DNA of 64,000 nt from LD21 sp963715785. Its GTDB lineage: Bacteria; Bacteroidota; Bacteroidia; Bacteroidales; VadinHA17. A program made the translations under genes and the position numbers. This document shows positions 10,286 through 17,371 of this stretch, piece by piece. A model generated the notes under the pieces. It saw only the letters and a program-made list of their open reading frames with translations, did no database searches and had not been told where the DNA came from. Numbering within the stretch: position 1 is the first letter of the stretch; every line of letters begins with the position of its first letter. The stretch is from contig OY970276.1 of the NCBI GenBank assembly GCA_963715785.1, forward strand, positions 1 to 64,000, read 5' to 3'.

Positions 10286-10759
10286 GGGGGTTTAGCTCAG
10301 CTGGTTCAGAGCATCCCGACTGAAAGTCGGGAGGATCGGCGGTTCATTGATAGAAAAATTTATTGGGGGTTTAGCTCAGCTGGTTCAGAGCATCCCGACT
10401 GAAAGTCGGGAGGATCGGCGGTTCATTGATAGAAAAATTTATTGGGGGTTTAGCTCAGCTGGTTCAGAGCATCCCGACTGAAAGTCGGGAGGATCGGCGG
10501 TTCATTGATAGAAAAATTTATTGGGGGTTTAGCTCAGCTGGTTCAGAGCATCCCGACTGAAAGTCGGGAGGATCGGCGGTTCATTGATAGAAAAATTTAT
10601 TGGGGGTTTAGCTCAGCTGGTTCAGAGCATCCCGACTGAAAGTCGGGAGGATCGGCGGTTCATTGATAGAAAAATTTATTGGGGGTTTAGCTCAGCTGGT
10701 TCAGAGCATCCCGACTGAAAGTCGGGAGGATCGGCGGTTCATTGATAGAAAAATTTATT
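10286..10759 (+). repeat. Six perfect 79-bp tandem copies of a truncated tRNA-like unit (GAA anticodon loop)
   Basis: Units start at 10286, 10365, 10444, 10523, 10602 and 10681 and look identical base for base (6 x 79 = 474). Each carries a tRNA 5' acceptor strand GGGGGTT, a D arm identical to that of the following tRNA-Val, and an anticodon arm CCCGA-CTGAAAG-TCGGG whose loop reads GAA (Phe). The T arm begins (GGCGG, then TTC) but its 3' stem and the 3' acceptor strand are missing. They are replaced by an AT-rich linker of ~20 bases (ATTGATAGAAAAATTTATT) leading into the next unit. No unit can fold into a complete cloverleaf, so these are not functional tRNAs as they stand. The seventh period is the intact tRNA-Val. 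Either a real tandem amplification of a chimeric Phe/Val tRNA fragment or an assembly artefact. Confidence 0.95.
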
Positions 10760-10834
10760 GGGGGTTTAGCTCAGCTGGTTCAGAGCATCTGCCTTACAAG
10801 CAGAGGGTCGGCGGTTCGAACCCGTCAACCCCCA
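10760..10834 (+). tRNA. tRNA-Val (anticodon UAC)
   Basis: A 75-nt cloverleaf: acceptor GGGGGTT pairs with AACCCCC (10827-10833) with discriminator A; D arm GCTC...GAGC; anticodon arm TCTGC-CTTACAA-GCAGA with anticodon TAC; T arm GGCGG-TTCGAAC-CCGTC. CCA is not encoded (CAA follows). Its first 28 bases are identical to the start of each of the six upstream truncated units, making it the last member of the 79-bp periodic array. A terminator follows at once. Confidence 0.95.
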
Positions 10835-10873
10835 CAACAAATAAACCCCGTTAAATGCGGGGTTTTCAGTTAT
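10798..10873 (+). repeat. Direct repeat, copy 1: tRNA-Val 3' part plus terminator
   Basis: From the anticodon-stem 3' strand of tRNA-Val (AAGCAGAGGGT) through the T arm, the acceptor and the terminator to CAGTTAT. It matches 11113-11190 with a diverged centre but almost identical ends; the last ~41 bases differ at only about three positions. The start codon of the GIY-YIG gene (10872) lies at its right edge. Confidence 0.8.
10843..10866 (+). terminator. Rho-independent terminator after tRNA-Val
   Basis: AAACCCCG (10843-10850), loop TTAAATG, CGGGGTTTT (10858-10866). A near-identical copy sits at 11160-11180, after the GIY-YIG gene, as part of a longer direct repeat. Confidence 0.8.
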
Positions 10874-11171
10874 GTTTACCGTCTATATTTTATATTCTCA
10901 GAGAATCGATAAACACTATATCGGGTATTCTTCTAATCTGCAGGACAGAATTCTTAAACATAATAGAAGTTCAAAGGGTTTTACTGCTTCAGGTAAACCT
11001 TGGACGCTTGTTTATTCCGAAGTATATAACGACAAAAAAAGTGCGATGGGACGGGAAATACAACTCAAAAAATGGAAAAACCGTAAACTTATCGAAACGC
11101 TTATAAAAGAGGAAGCAGAGGGTAGGCCCGCGGACGCGGGATCAACACCCATAACAAATGAACCCCGTTAA
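10872..11171 (+). CDS. Small GIY-YIG endonuclease (UPF0213/YhbQ-type)
   Basis: 99 residues. The GIY-YIG signature is clear: Y5-I-L-Y then Y16-I-G, followed by R26 in a predicted helix (the family's catalytic Arg), E62 in GREIQLKKW (the metal-binding Glu position) and N70. The domain covers residues 1-80. The last ~18 residues (after EEAE) are translated from a decayed copy of the tRNA-Val 3' end, and the stop codon lies in the loop of the second terminator. The start ATG lies just after the tRNA-Val terminator. Single-domain GIY-YIG proteins are nucleases of mostly unknown role, and relatives include homing endonucleases. The flanking tRNA repeats suggest it is, or was, a tRNA-targeted mobile gene; that is inference. 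Confidence 0.85.
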   Translation: MFTVYILYSQRIDKHYIGYSSNLQDRILKHNRSSKGFTASGKPWTLVYSEVYNDKKSAMGREIQLKKWKNRKLIETLIKEEAEGRPADAGSTPITNEPR

Positions 11172-11190
11172 ATGCGGGGTATTCAGTTAT
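11113..11190 (+). repeat. Direct repeat, copy 2: degenerate tRNA-Val 3' remnant plus terminator
   Basis: Second copy of 10798-10873: AAGCAGAGGGT, then a diverged T-arm segment rich in CCCGCG, ATCAACACCCA replacing TCAACCCCCA, ACAAATGAACCCC, and the CCCCGTTAAATGCGGGG hairpin. The tRNA part can no longer fold as a T arm, so it is a remnant. The offset between copies is ~315 bp, about one GIY-YIG gene. Confidence 0.75.
11160..11182 (+). terminator. Terminator overlapping the end of the GIY-YIG gene
   Basis: ACCCCG-TTAAATG-CGGGGT, a duplicate of the tRNA-Val terminator. The U-tract is weaker (TATT) than in copy 1. The TAA stop of the upstream gene is in the loop. Confidence 0.55.
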
Positions 11191-11240
11191 TGGCTTTGCT
11201 TCGCACCCGACTGACTTCTCCGGACGATTTTTAAGCATAT

Positions 11241-11271
11241 AAAAAAAGCCGGGAATTATCCCGGCTCTTTT
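11241..11271. terminator. Bidirectional terminator between GIY-YIG gene and peroxiredoxin
   Basis: AAAAAA, then AGCCGGG (11247-11253), loop AATTAT, CCCGGCT (11260-11266), then CTTTT. Perfect 7-bp stem with A-run and T-run, so it can stop rightward transcription and also the leftward peroxiredoxin gene ending at 11321. Confidence 0.85.
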
Positions 11272-11320
11272 CAGAAATCAAATATAAAATATCTATAAAC
11301 TAAAAACTTGCAATTTATCT

Positions 11321-12076
11321 TTATTTAGACTTTTTGTACCACATGAACCATGCAGGACTATAGTATCCTTGCTCAGCAAGTTCCGTCTTTGATTCCCTTG
11401 AATCCGGAATAGTGGGTACCAGGACATCATCACCTGCTTTCCAGTTGGCGGGTGTCATAACATGATCATTTTCAGTCTTTTCCAGTGCCGTAAGTAGTCT
11501 TACAATCTCATCGGTGTTCCGACCGACGGCCATCGGATAGAAATATTCAGCTTTAATGACATTATCAGGATCTATTATAAATACACCTCTGACATCCCTG
11601 GTAGAATTTGTGGCGGAGTGAAGCATACCGTACTCTTTAGAGATTTTAAGGTCGGAATCTGCCACTAAAGGGAATTCTATCTTAACTGGTTCCCTGTCTT
11701 TATAAGCCAGACCCTCCATTGCCTTTTTCCACTGCTCATGCGTGGCTAAACGGTCTGTTGAGACAGCGAGTACCTTTACGCCCAATTGATCAAATTTTTT
11801 CTGCAAATTGGCAAGTTCAATCAATTCGGTCGTGCAGACAGGTGTAAAATCCTGAGGATGACTAAACAGTAGTTTCCAGCTCTTTCCATATTCCTCAGGG
11901 AATTTTATTTCGCCATTGGTGGATTCAGCAGTAAAGGAAGGTGCCTTATCACCAATAAGAGGGATACGGAAATTTCTGTTTTCCGGAGGTTTTGGCTCTT
12001 CAAAGAGCCACGGATCCTGCGCCCACAAATTAGACATAGTAAAAGCCAGTAAACAAAATAACATAAACTTTTTCAT
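11321..12076 (-). CDS. Exported 1-Cys peroxiredoxin (Prx6 type), copy 1
   Basis: 251 residues with a signal peptide (1-19, ending LWA|Q), so the product is periplasmic or envelope-associated, unusual for this mostly cytosolic family. The peroxidatic motif is HPQDFTPVCTTE with Cys81; the conserved Arg lies in STRDVRGVFIIDP. The C-terminal part (TPANWKAGDDVLVP) matches the Prx6 dimerisation extension; no obvious resolving Cys is present in the mature domain. It reduces hydroperoxides using an external thiol donor. The neighbour at 12454 is a close paralogue in the same orientation, but a terminator separates them and each has its own upstream palindrome, so they are independent transcripts. Confidence 0.92.
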   Translation of the reverse strand: MKKFMLFCLLAFTMSNLWAQDPWLFEEPKPPENRNFRIPLIGDKAPSFTAESTNGEIKFPEEYGKSWKLLFSHPQDFTPVCTTELIELANLQKKFDQLGVKVLAVSTDRLATHEQWKKAMEGLAYKDREPVKIEFPLVADSDLKISKEYGMLHSATNSTRDVRGVFIIDPDNVIKAEYFYPMAVGRNTDEIVRLLTALEKTENDHVMTPANWKAGDDVLVPTIPDSRESKTELAEQGYYSPAWFMWYKKSK

Positions 12077-12081
12077 GGTTT

Positions 12082-12089
12082 CAAAATTA
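12082..12089 (-). promoter_or_regulatory. -7 box of peroxiredoxin copy 1
   Basis: On the minus strand TAATTTTG (TAnnTTTG), ending only five bases before the ATG at 12076, implying a leaderless or nearly leaderless mRNA. The palindrome at 12111-12125 falls where the -33 element would be. Confidence 0.5.
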
Positions 12090-12110
12090 AAATTAATACT
12101 AAAATGTATT

Positions 12111-12125
12111 TATTTAGACTAATTA
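12111..12125. promoter_or_regulatory. Candidate operator (7-1-7 palindrome) upstream of peroxiredoxin copy 1
   Basis: TATTTAG-A-CTAATTA, an inverted repeat with a single mismatch, sharing TATTTAGACTAA and TAAAC with the site before the second peroxiredoxin gene. The 7-1-7 geometry is that of Fur/PerR-family boxes. The regulator is not in the window. Confidence 0.5.
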
Positions 12126-12387
12126 AACATAACTGATAATATTATGTTCAATTGTTACGTTTCTTTTACTGTAATTTAACAATTTAAATTTATAAGAGCC
12201 ATTCGCTATATTCTGTTCAGCCTTTCTTATGTTTCACCAAATATGTTCAAGACAATTAAACCAGATAATTTATGTGTTGATTATAAATAGAATGTCTCAA
12301 AAAAGTTGCCCTTTTTTCTGGCGGCGGTTGCACAAGGCCTTTTTATGTGAAGCCTCTTCAGGAACTTCAATCTGGTTTGAACCAGAT

Positions 12388-12424
12388 CAAAAAAAAGCCG
12401 TCTCAATTATGTTATGAGACGGCC
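12388..12424 (-). terminator. Terminator of peroxiredoxin copy 2
   Basis: Minus strand GCCGTCTCA, loop of 9, TGAGACGGC (perfect 9-bp stem, 12397-12423), then a run of about nine T. Sits 30 bp after the stop at 12454. The remaining intergenic DNA up to 12076 (12126-12387) is AT-rich and shows no gene I can support. Confidence 0.85.
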
Positions 12425-12453
12425 TCCTGATAACTGATCAATATCTGATTTTT

Positions 12454-13245
12454 TTAATTCTCCGACTGATATTTATTATCATTCATCATGTTGCCCTTCT
12501 TGAACCAAAGATACCAAACAGGGCTGTAATAGCCTTCAGGAACTATTAGTTTACCTGTGGCATCGCTTTCAGGAGGAATCGGTACCAGAAGATCATTCCC
12601 GGCTTTCCAGTTAACCGGTGTAAGATATTTGCCCGAAGAAGTTGTCTGGAGCGCAGTGATCATGCGTACCAGTTCATCGGTGTTGCGTCCAATAGATTTG
12701 GGATAAAAATAGATAGCCTGAATAATATTGTCAGGGTCAATAATAAATACGCCTCTCACGTCCCTGGTTGTATTTGACTGTGGATGTATCATGCCATATT
12801 TCTTTGAGATTGCATGATCAGCATCAGCTACAAGTGGAAACCTGATCTTAACTTTTCCCTGATTATCAAGGTTTAGTGATTCCATGGATTTTTTCCACTC
12901 AACATGTGTTCCCAGGTCATCTGTCGACAGTACCACGAGTTTTACGCCGAGTTTATCAAATTCATTCTGCAAACGAGCTAGTTCCAGAATCTCAGTAGTA
13001 CATACAGGCGTATAATCCTGCGGGTGGCTAAAAAGAATTTTCCATGTGCGTCCAAGATCATCAGGAAAGGTAATTGTCCCGTTTGTAGATTCGGCCGTAA
13101 ATGAAGGAGCAGTCTCCCCAATTAAAGGGATCCGGAAGTTCCTGTCTTCTTTGACTACAGTTTGCTTTGAAGACACAGTTGCATCCTGAGACCACAGTTG
13201 TGTCATAAATAAAGCAGATACGATTATTAACGAAATCTTTTTCAT
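12454..13245 (-). CDS. Exported 1-Cys peroxiredoxin (Prx6 type), copy 2
   Basis: 263 residues, signal peptide 1-19 (ending LWS|Q), peroxidatic Cys82 in HPQDYTPVCTTE, TTRDVRGVFIIDPDN, and the Prx6-like C-terminal TPVNWKAGNDLLVP. It aligns over its whole length with the gene at 11321-12076, including the DRNFRIPLIG segment after the signal peptide and the YYSP.W..W end, so the two arose by tandem duplication and have since diverged. Predicted role: hydroperoxide reduction outside the cytoplasm. A perfect palindrome 25 bp upstream suggests oxidative-stress or metal control. Confidence 0.92.
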   Translation of the reverse strand: MKKISLIIVSALFMTQLWSQDATVSSKQTVVKEDRNFRIPLIGETAPSFTAESTNGTITFPDDLGRTWKILFSHPQDYTPVCTTEILELARLQNEFDKLGVKLVVLSTDDLGTHVEWKKSMESLNLDNQGKVKIRFPLVADADHAISKKYGMIHPQSNTTRDVRGVFIIDPDNIIQAIYFYPKSIGRNTDELVRMITALQTTSSGKYLTPVNWKAGNDLLVPIPPESDATGKLIVPEGYYSPVWYLWFKKGNMMNDNKYQSEN

Positions 13246-13269
13246 GAGGATTATGGTATTATTGGTTTA

Positions 13270-13284
13270 TATTTAGACTAAATA
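13270..13284. promoter_or_regulatory. Candidate operator (perfect 7-1-7 palindrome) upstream of peroxiredoxin copy 2
   Basis: TATTTAG-A-CTAAATA, a perfect 15-bp inverted repeat with a central A, 25-39 bp before the start codon at 13245. A one-mismatch version precedes the paralogue. No exact TAnnTTTG was found for this gene. Confidence 0.55.
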
Positions 13285-13388
13285 AACGCAACACATTTAA
13301 TAATGTTCAGGCCTGCGGTTATTTTAGTAAATTATCATGATTAGCTTCCGAAAATGGAATTTATCACACAGATATACAGCGTTTTATG

Positions 13389-16271
13389 CTACAAATCCGC
13401 AGAGTAAGGAATAGTAAAAACAAAAAGAGTGCCATTTCCCTGCTCCGATTCAACTGTTATTGAGCCACCGAGCATTTCAACATAGCCTTTGCATATGGAA
13501 AGTCCAAGTCCCGTTCCGCTGTATTGTCGCGAGACAGCACTGTCGACCTGAAAAAACCTGTCAAAAATTCGTGAATGGTATTCGGGAGAAATGCCAATTC
13601 CTGTGTCTTTTATGAAGAATTCTATAAAGTTTCCCTTTATAATGTAACCAAAATCAATCTTGCCGTTCTTTGTGAACTTAATCGCATTGTTTATGAGGTT
13701 CGAAATTATCTGGACAAGTTTGGTATTATCAGTTACTATTAATGAATTTCCGTCGCTGAGACCCGTAGTCAGGTTTAAAGTGACATTGTTATGCTTTCCT
13801 TGAATGCTGAATTGCTCATAAAGGCTCTTCAGTGCTGAATTCAGATTAAACCTGGAAAGGTTAATTTTCGCCTGACCACTTTCCACATTTGCAATGTCAA
13901 CTATATCACTGATTATCGACAGAAGCTGATTCCCGCTTTGAAATATTATATCAATATACTGGCGCCGGTCCTGCTCATCCAGACCGGGTTCATTAAGCAG
14001 CGAAGAGAAACCAATGATTGCATTCATCGGCGTGCGAATCTCATGCGAAACATTGTGAAGGAATGCAGTCTTTAATCTGTCACTCTCTTCCGCTTTTTCC
14101 TTGGCTGCAATAAGATCAGCTTCTGTCTTTTTCTGATTTGTGATATCCCTGAAGCTCCAGACGCGTCCCACACTTTTACCATTGATCTTCTGCGGCTGCG
14201 AATAGCGTTCAAAGTACCGCTTGTCAATGAATTCCAGCAAATCAAAGCTTGTTGCATCGGGATCTGAATAAAGATGTTTCACATTCTCAAGAAAAGTCTC
14301 AGGATCTGACAGCTCATTTTTAACGAATAACAAGGCTTCACTATCCTCACCGGTAGCAAGAACGTCCTTTGGTATCCTCCACATATCCGTAAACTTCTGG
14401 TTATAAAGCACGATCTTCCCAACTGAATCCACAACCAGCAGCCCATCTTCAGTGGATTCAAATGTGGCTTTCAAAAGAGAAACAGAATTATCGAGCTCGG
14501 CAAGTGCCTTTTTTCGCGAGGTAATATCCTCAATCATAACAAGAAAAAACTGAACGTCACCCTTCTTATTCCGTATAATGCTTACTGAAGTCAAACCCCA
14601 GATAACAGACCCGTTCTTGCAGATATATCTCTTTTCAGTATTATATACCTGGATCTCTCCGGATATCAGTTTCAGCAGAGATAGCTCATCTGCAGTGATG
14701 TAATCGGGATGAGTAAAATTTCTGAACGTAAAAAGCTTCAGTTCTTCTTCCGTATAACCTATTAAATTGCAAAATGATGAATTTGCACGCAGTATCCCAA
14801 AATCTTTTCCGGTCATGAGTATGGAAAATGGACTTTCTTCAAATATTTTCCTGAATTTATCCTCGCTCTCCCTGAGGATATTTTCAACATTTTTCCGCTC
14901 AGTTATATCGCGTCCAATAGACTGATAATACTTCAAACCTTCTATAAATACTTTCCTGGTACTTACCTCAACAGAGAATGTCGTACCATCCTTCCTTCTG
15001 TGAACAGTTTCAAAAGTTGCGTATTCGTTCTCATTAACTTTATTCAGGTCATCCTGCATATTTGATAAGGTTTCTTTCGCCCTAATATTTCCCAGTTCCA
15101 TACCGATAAATTCCTCACGGCTGTACTGATAATATTCCATCGCCCTGTCATTCGCTTCAACAATGATCAGATTCGCATCAACTAATAAGATGATGTCATT
15201 GGCAAATTTCAAAATATAATCAAAATGTTTGACCAGGACTAAACGCTTAAGTTCAGCTTCATACTTCTCCCTGTAATAAACTACTCGCTGATTCCTTATT
15301 ATAAATACGAGGATGGACCCCGATGTTATTATTATGCATATCAAAATGATCAGTATCATTTTGATCTGAAATGACAATGCTGACAAAATCTCACCCCGGT
15401 CTGCTTTTGTCAGCAAATACCAGCTGGTCCCCGGAATTTTATTTACGGCAGCCACAATTCTGACGTTCCTGTAGTCAACTCCGTCAATTGTGCCTGTAAT
15501 TCCTTTCGCTATCATAACCTCAGGCGACAAAGCCTGAGAAGTCTTATTCGTGGTACTTTGGTTCCGGCTCTCCTGGTATCTGCGATCAGTAAGATATTCA
15601 ACTTCATTCCCAGATCTCCTTAACAGCAGCGTTTCAACGCTTTTATCGGGTGTTGACCATGACTGAACCAGTGGATAAAGAATCTTTTGAGGATCAATGC
15701 GAAGGATTAGCGAAGCTATTACCAGAGTGTCATTACTATTATGATCTATAAGAGGCACGATCAGATCAAAATGTGAATAACCTTCAGGCTCTCTCTTATT
15801 AAGGTCTGTTAGAACGACTTTACGCTGGCTGACCACATAAGGCAATAATGTTTTTAAATGATCATCCGGCAATGTATCGCTCAAAGGGAAAGAAAGCAGT
15901 TTATTCCCTTCATTTCCAACCAGAAGAGCATCTATAAAATCAAAATTTTCAGTAAATGACCTGAGACTACTGACAATATCATCCCTTACACTAAGATTGT
16001 CGGGAGACTGAAGGCACTCAGAAATCTTATTCACGAAGAGAGTATTGTCACCCAGAAATATCCCCTCATTTATCCTGTCCATTCTCCATTGAGTGATCTG
16101 CTTAATCTTGAAATAGGAGATTTCTGACAGTTCATTTTGCCTTTCCGTTAAAAAACTCTTTTTCTGATAGTTATAATAGAATATGCTCGCAATAACAGAA
16201 ATTATAGTGATAACAGTGAAAAGCACCAAAAGCGGTCTTGAGTAGGGCGGGATACGCCGTTGAAACATCAT
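13389..16271 (-). CDS. Membrane PAS-domain sensor histidine kinase
   Basis: 960 residues. TM1 is about 14-33 and TM2 about 303-327, enclosing a ~270-residue periplasmic sensor that looks Cache-like (inference from position and length). Then three PAS domains (starting near 350, 475 and 605, the first two ending in typical DITERK/DITSRK), HisKA with H-box FLHNVSHEIRTP (His743 the phosphorylation site), and HATPase with N box NLINNAIKF, G1 DTGIGIS and G2 GTGLGLSI. It ends just after the ATPase domain with no receiver, so the partner regulator is elsewhere. Its ATG overlaps the stop of the TerC gene (ATGA), so the two are co-transcribed and translationally coupled. The signal sensed is unknown. 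Confidence 0.92.
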   Translation of the reverse strand: MMFQRRIPPYSRPLLVLFTVITIISVIASIFYYNYQKKSFLTERQNELSEISYFKIKQITQWRMDRINEGIFLGDNTLFVNKISECLQSPDNLSVRDDIVSSLRSFTENFDFIDALLVGNEGNKLLSFPLSDTLPDDHLKTLLPYVVSQRKVVLTDLNKREPEGYSHFDLIVPLIDHNSNDTLVIASLILRIDPQKILYPLVQSWSTPDKSVETLLLRRSGNEVEYLTDRRYQESRNQSTTNKTSQALSPEVMIAKGITGTIDGVDYRNVRIVAAVNKIPGTSWYLLTKADRGEILSALSFQIKMILIILICIIITSGSILVFIIRNQRVVYYREKYEAELKRLVLVKHFDYILKFANDIILLVDANLIIVEANDRAMEYYQYSREEFIGMELGNIRAKETLSNMQDDLNKVNENEYATFETVHRRKDGTTFSVEVSTRKVFIEGLKYYQSIGRDITERKNVENILRESEDKFRKIFEESPFSILMTGKDFGILRANSSFCNLIGYTEEELKLFTFRNFTHPDYITADELSLLKLISGEIQVYNTEKRYICKNGSVIWGLTSVSIIRNKKGDVQFFLVMIEDITSRKKALAELDNSVSLLKATFESTEDGLLVVDSVGKIVLYNQKFTDMWRIPKDVLATGEDSEALLFVKNELSDPETFLENVKHLYSDPDATSFDLLEFIDKRYFERYSQPQKINGKSVGRVWSFRDITNQKKTEADLIAAKEKAEESDRLKTAFLHNVSHEIRTPMNAIIGFSSLLNEPGLDEQDRRQYIDIIFQSGNQLLSIISDIVDIANVESGQAKINLSRFNLNSALKSLYEQFSIQGKHNNVTLNLTTGLSDGNSLIVTDNTKLVQIISNLINNAIKFTKNGKIDFGYIIKGNFIEFFIKDTGIGISPEYHSRIFDRFFQVDSAVSRQYSGTGLGLSICKGYVEMLGGSITVESEQGNGTLFVFTIPYSADL

Positions 16272-17194
16272 TCCCCTTTTCTTTTAATTACAACTGAGGC
16301 TATAACAGATAACATAAGTATAGATGTTATAATTGCCAGAGACAATAGTATGGATACCTCAAAGTGAAAAAATGAGGCCAGCATCTTAAGACCCACAAAA
16401 GTAAGAACGAAAGCCAGTCCGATTTTCAGATAACGGAAATACCCCATAATTCCCGCAATAGCGAAATAAAGCGACCGTAAACCCAGTATGGCGAAAATAT
16501 TTGATGTATAAATTATGAATACACTTTTACTTATGCCAATTACAGCAGGTATACTGTCAACTGCAAAAATCAAGTCAGAAGATTCAATAATAAGCAGAAC
16601 CAGGAACAACGGTGTTGCATACAATTTTTTGTTTTGAGTAATAAATAATTTATCCTCATGCAGCGTATCAGTTACCGGCAGAAATCTTCTGAAGAATTTT
16701 ACTACCGGATTCTGCTCAGGATTAACAGCTGTATCTTCATGAAACAGCATCCTGATACCGGAAAAAACAAGAAATCCTCCGAAGACCAAAACAATTGCCT
16801 GAAAACGGTTTATAAGAGCGACACCTGCAATTATGAATAAACCCCTCATTATCAGAGCCCCAAGAATTCCCCAGAAAAGAATTTTGTGCTGATATTTATT
16901 GTTAATTGCGAAATATGAAAAAATAAGTATAAAAACAAATATATTATCTACACTGAGAGAGTATTCAATCAGATATCCGGTAAGGAACTCTAATGCTTTG
17001 ACCGGACCAAAATCTTTATCGAGGTAGATAAGGAGATCGAACAGCATAGCGAGCGAAATCCAGATGCCACTCCAGATAACTGCTTCCTTTACGGGTATTT
17101 TATGAGTATGTTTATGAAAAACACCGAGGTCAAGTGCAAGCATTATGAAGACGAAAACATGGAATCCAATCCAGAAATAAATGCTTGTTCCCAT
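16268..17194 (-). CDS. TerC/Alx-family integral membrane protein (putative metal exporter)
   Basis: 308 residues from the ATG at 17194; a TTG seven codons upstream is possible, but the -7 box at 17213-17220 favours the ATG. About nine membrane segments. Family hallmarks: YLIEYSLSVDNIFVFILIFSYF and LLIIESSDLIFAVDSIPAV, containing the acidic residues conserved in TerC/Alx. Members export Mn2+ or are tied to tellurite and pH resistance, often loading metalloenzymes. Being in one overlapping operon with a sensor kinase is unusual and suggests a shared metal or envelope-stress theme (inference). Confidence 0.9.
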   Translation of the reverse strand: MGTSIYFWIGFHVFVFIMLALDLGVFHKHTHKIPVKEAVIWSGIWISLAMLFDLLIYLDKDFGPVKALEFLTGYLIEYSLSVDNIFVFILIFSYFAINNKYQHKILFWGILGALIMRGLFIIAGVALINRFQAIVLVFGGFLVFSGIRMLFHEDTAVNPEQNPVVKFFRRFLPVTDTLHEDKLFITQNKKLYATPLFLVLLIIESSDLIFAVDSIPAVIGISKSVFIIYTSNIFAILGLRSLYFAIAGIMGYFRYLKIGLAFVLTFVGLKMLASFFHFEVSILLSLAIITSILMLSVIASVVIKRKGE

Positions 17195-17212
17195 TAATTT
17201 ATTATTAGTCTG

Positions 17213-17220
17213 CAAACTTA
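17213..17220 (-). promoter_or_regulatory. -7 box of the TerC-kinase operon
   Basis: Minus-strand TAAGTTTG (TAnnTTTG), 19 bp before the ATG at 17194. No good -33 element at the expected spacing. An imperfect inverted repeat lies just upstream (17228-17235 with 17267-17274, inner GCTG/CAGC). Confidence 0.4.
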
Positions 17221-17371
17221 TAAAAATATTCCCTCATTTCGCTGTTCTTAGTCAAAGGGCAGCTGGGAGGGAACCCTATCAGCCATTAAGATTTTTTTCT
17301 ATTTCAACGCTTAACGATGAACAGGTTGCTGAAAACATTTCACGGCTCAGCACAAATGAATAAATTCCGGT

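Noticed and set aside
10286..10759. CRISPR array
   Set aside because: The 79-bp units are directly adjacent with no variable spacers and contain tRNA arms; no cas genes are present.
10663..11106. Small open frames across the tRNA array and inside the GIY-YIG gene
   Set aside because: They read through repeated tRNA sequence or lie in another frame of the GIY-YIG gene; no protein features.
12229..12417. 62-codon plus-strand frame between the peroxiredoxins
   Set aside because: No recognisable features and its 3' end overlaps a clear terminator of the opposite strand.
17228..17274. Mn2+ (yybP-ykoY) riboswitch before the TerC gene
   Set aside because: There is an inverted repeat, but I do not see the conserved riboswitch loops, and the best -7 box (17213-17220) lies downstream of it, so it may not be transcribed.
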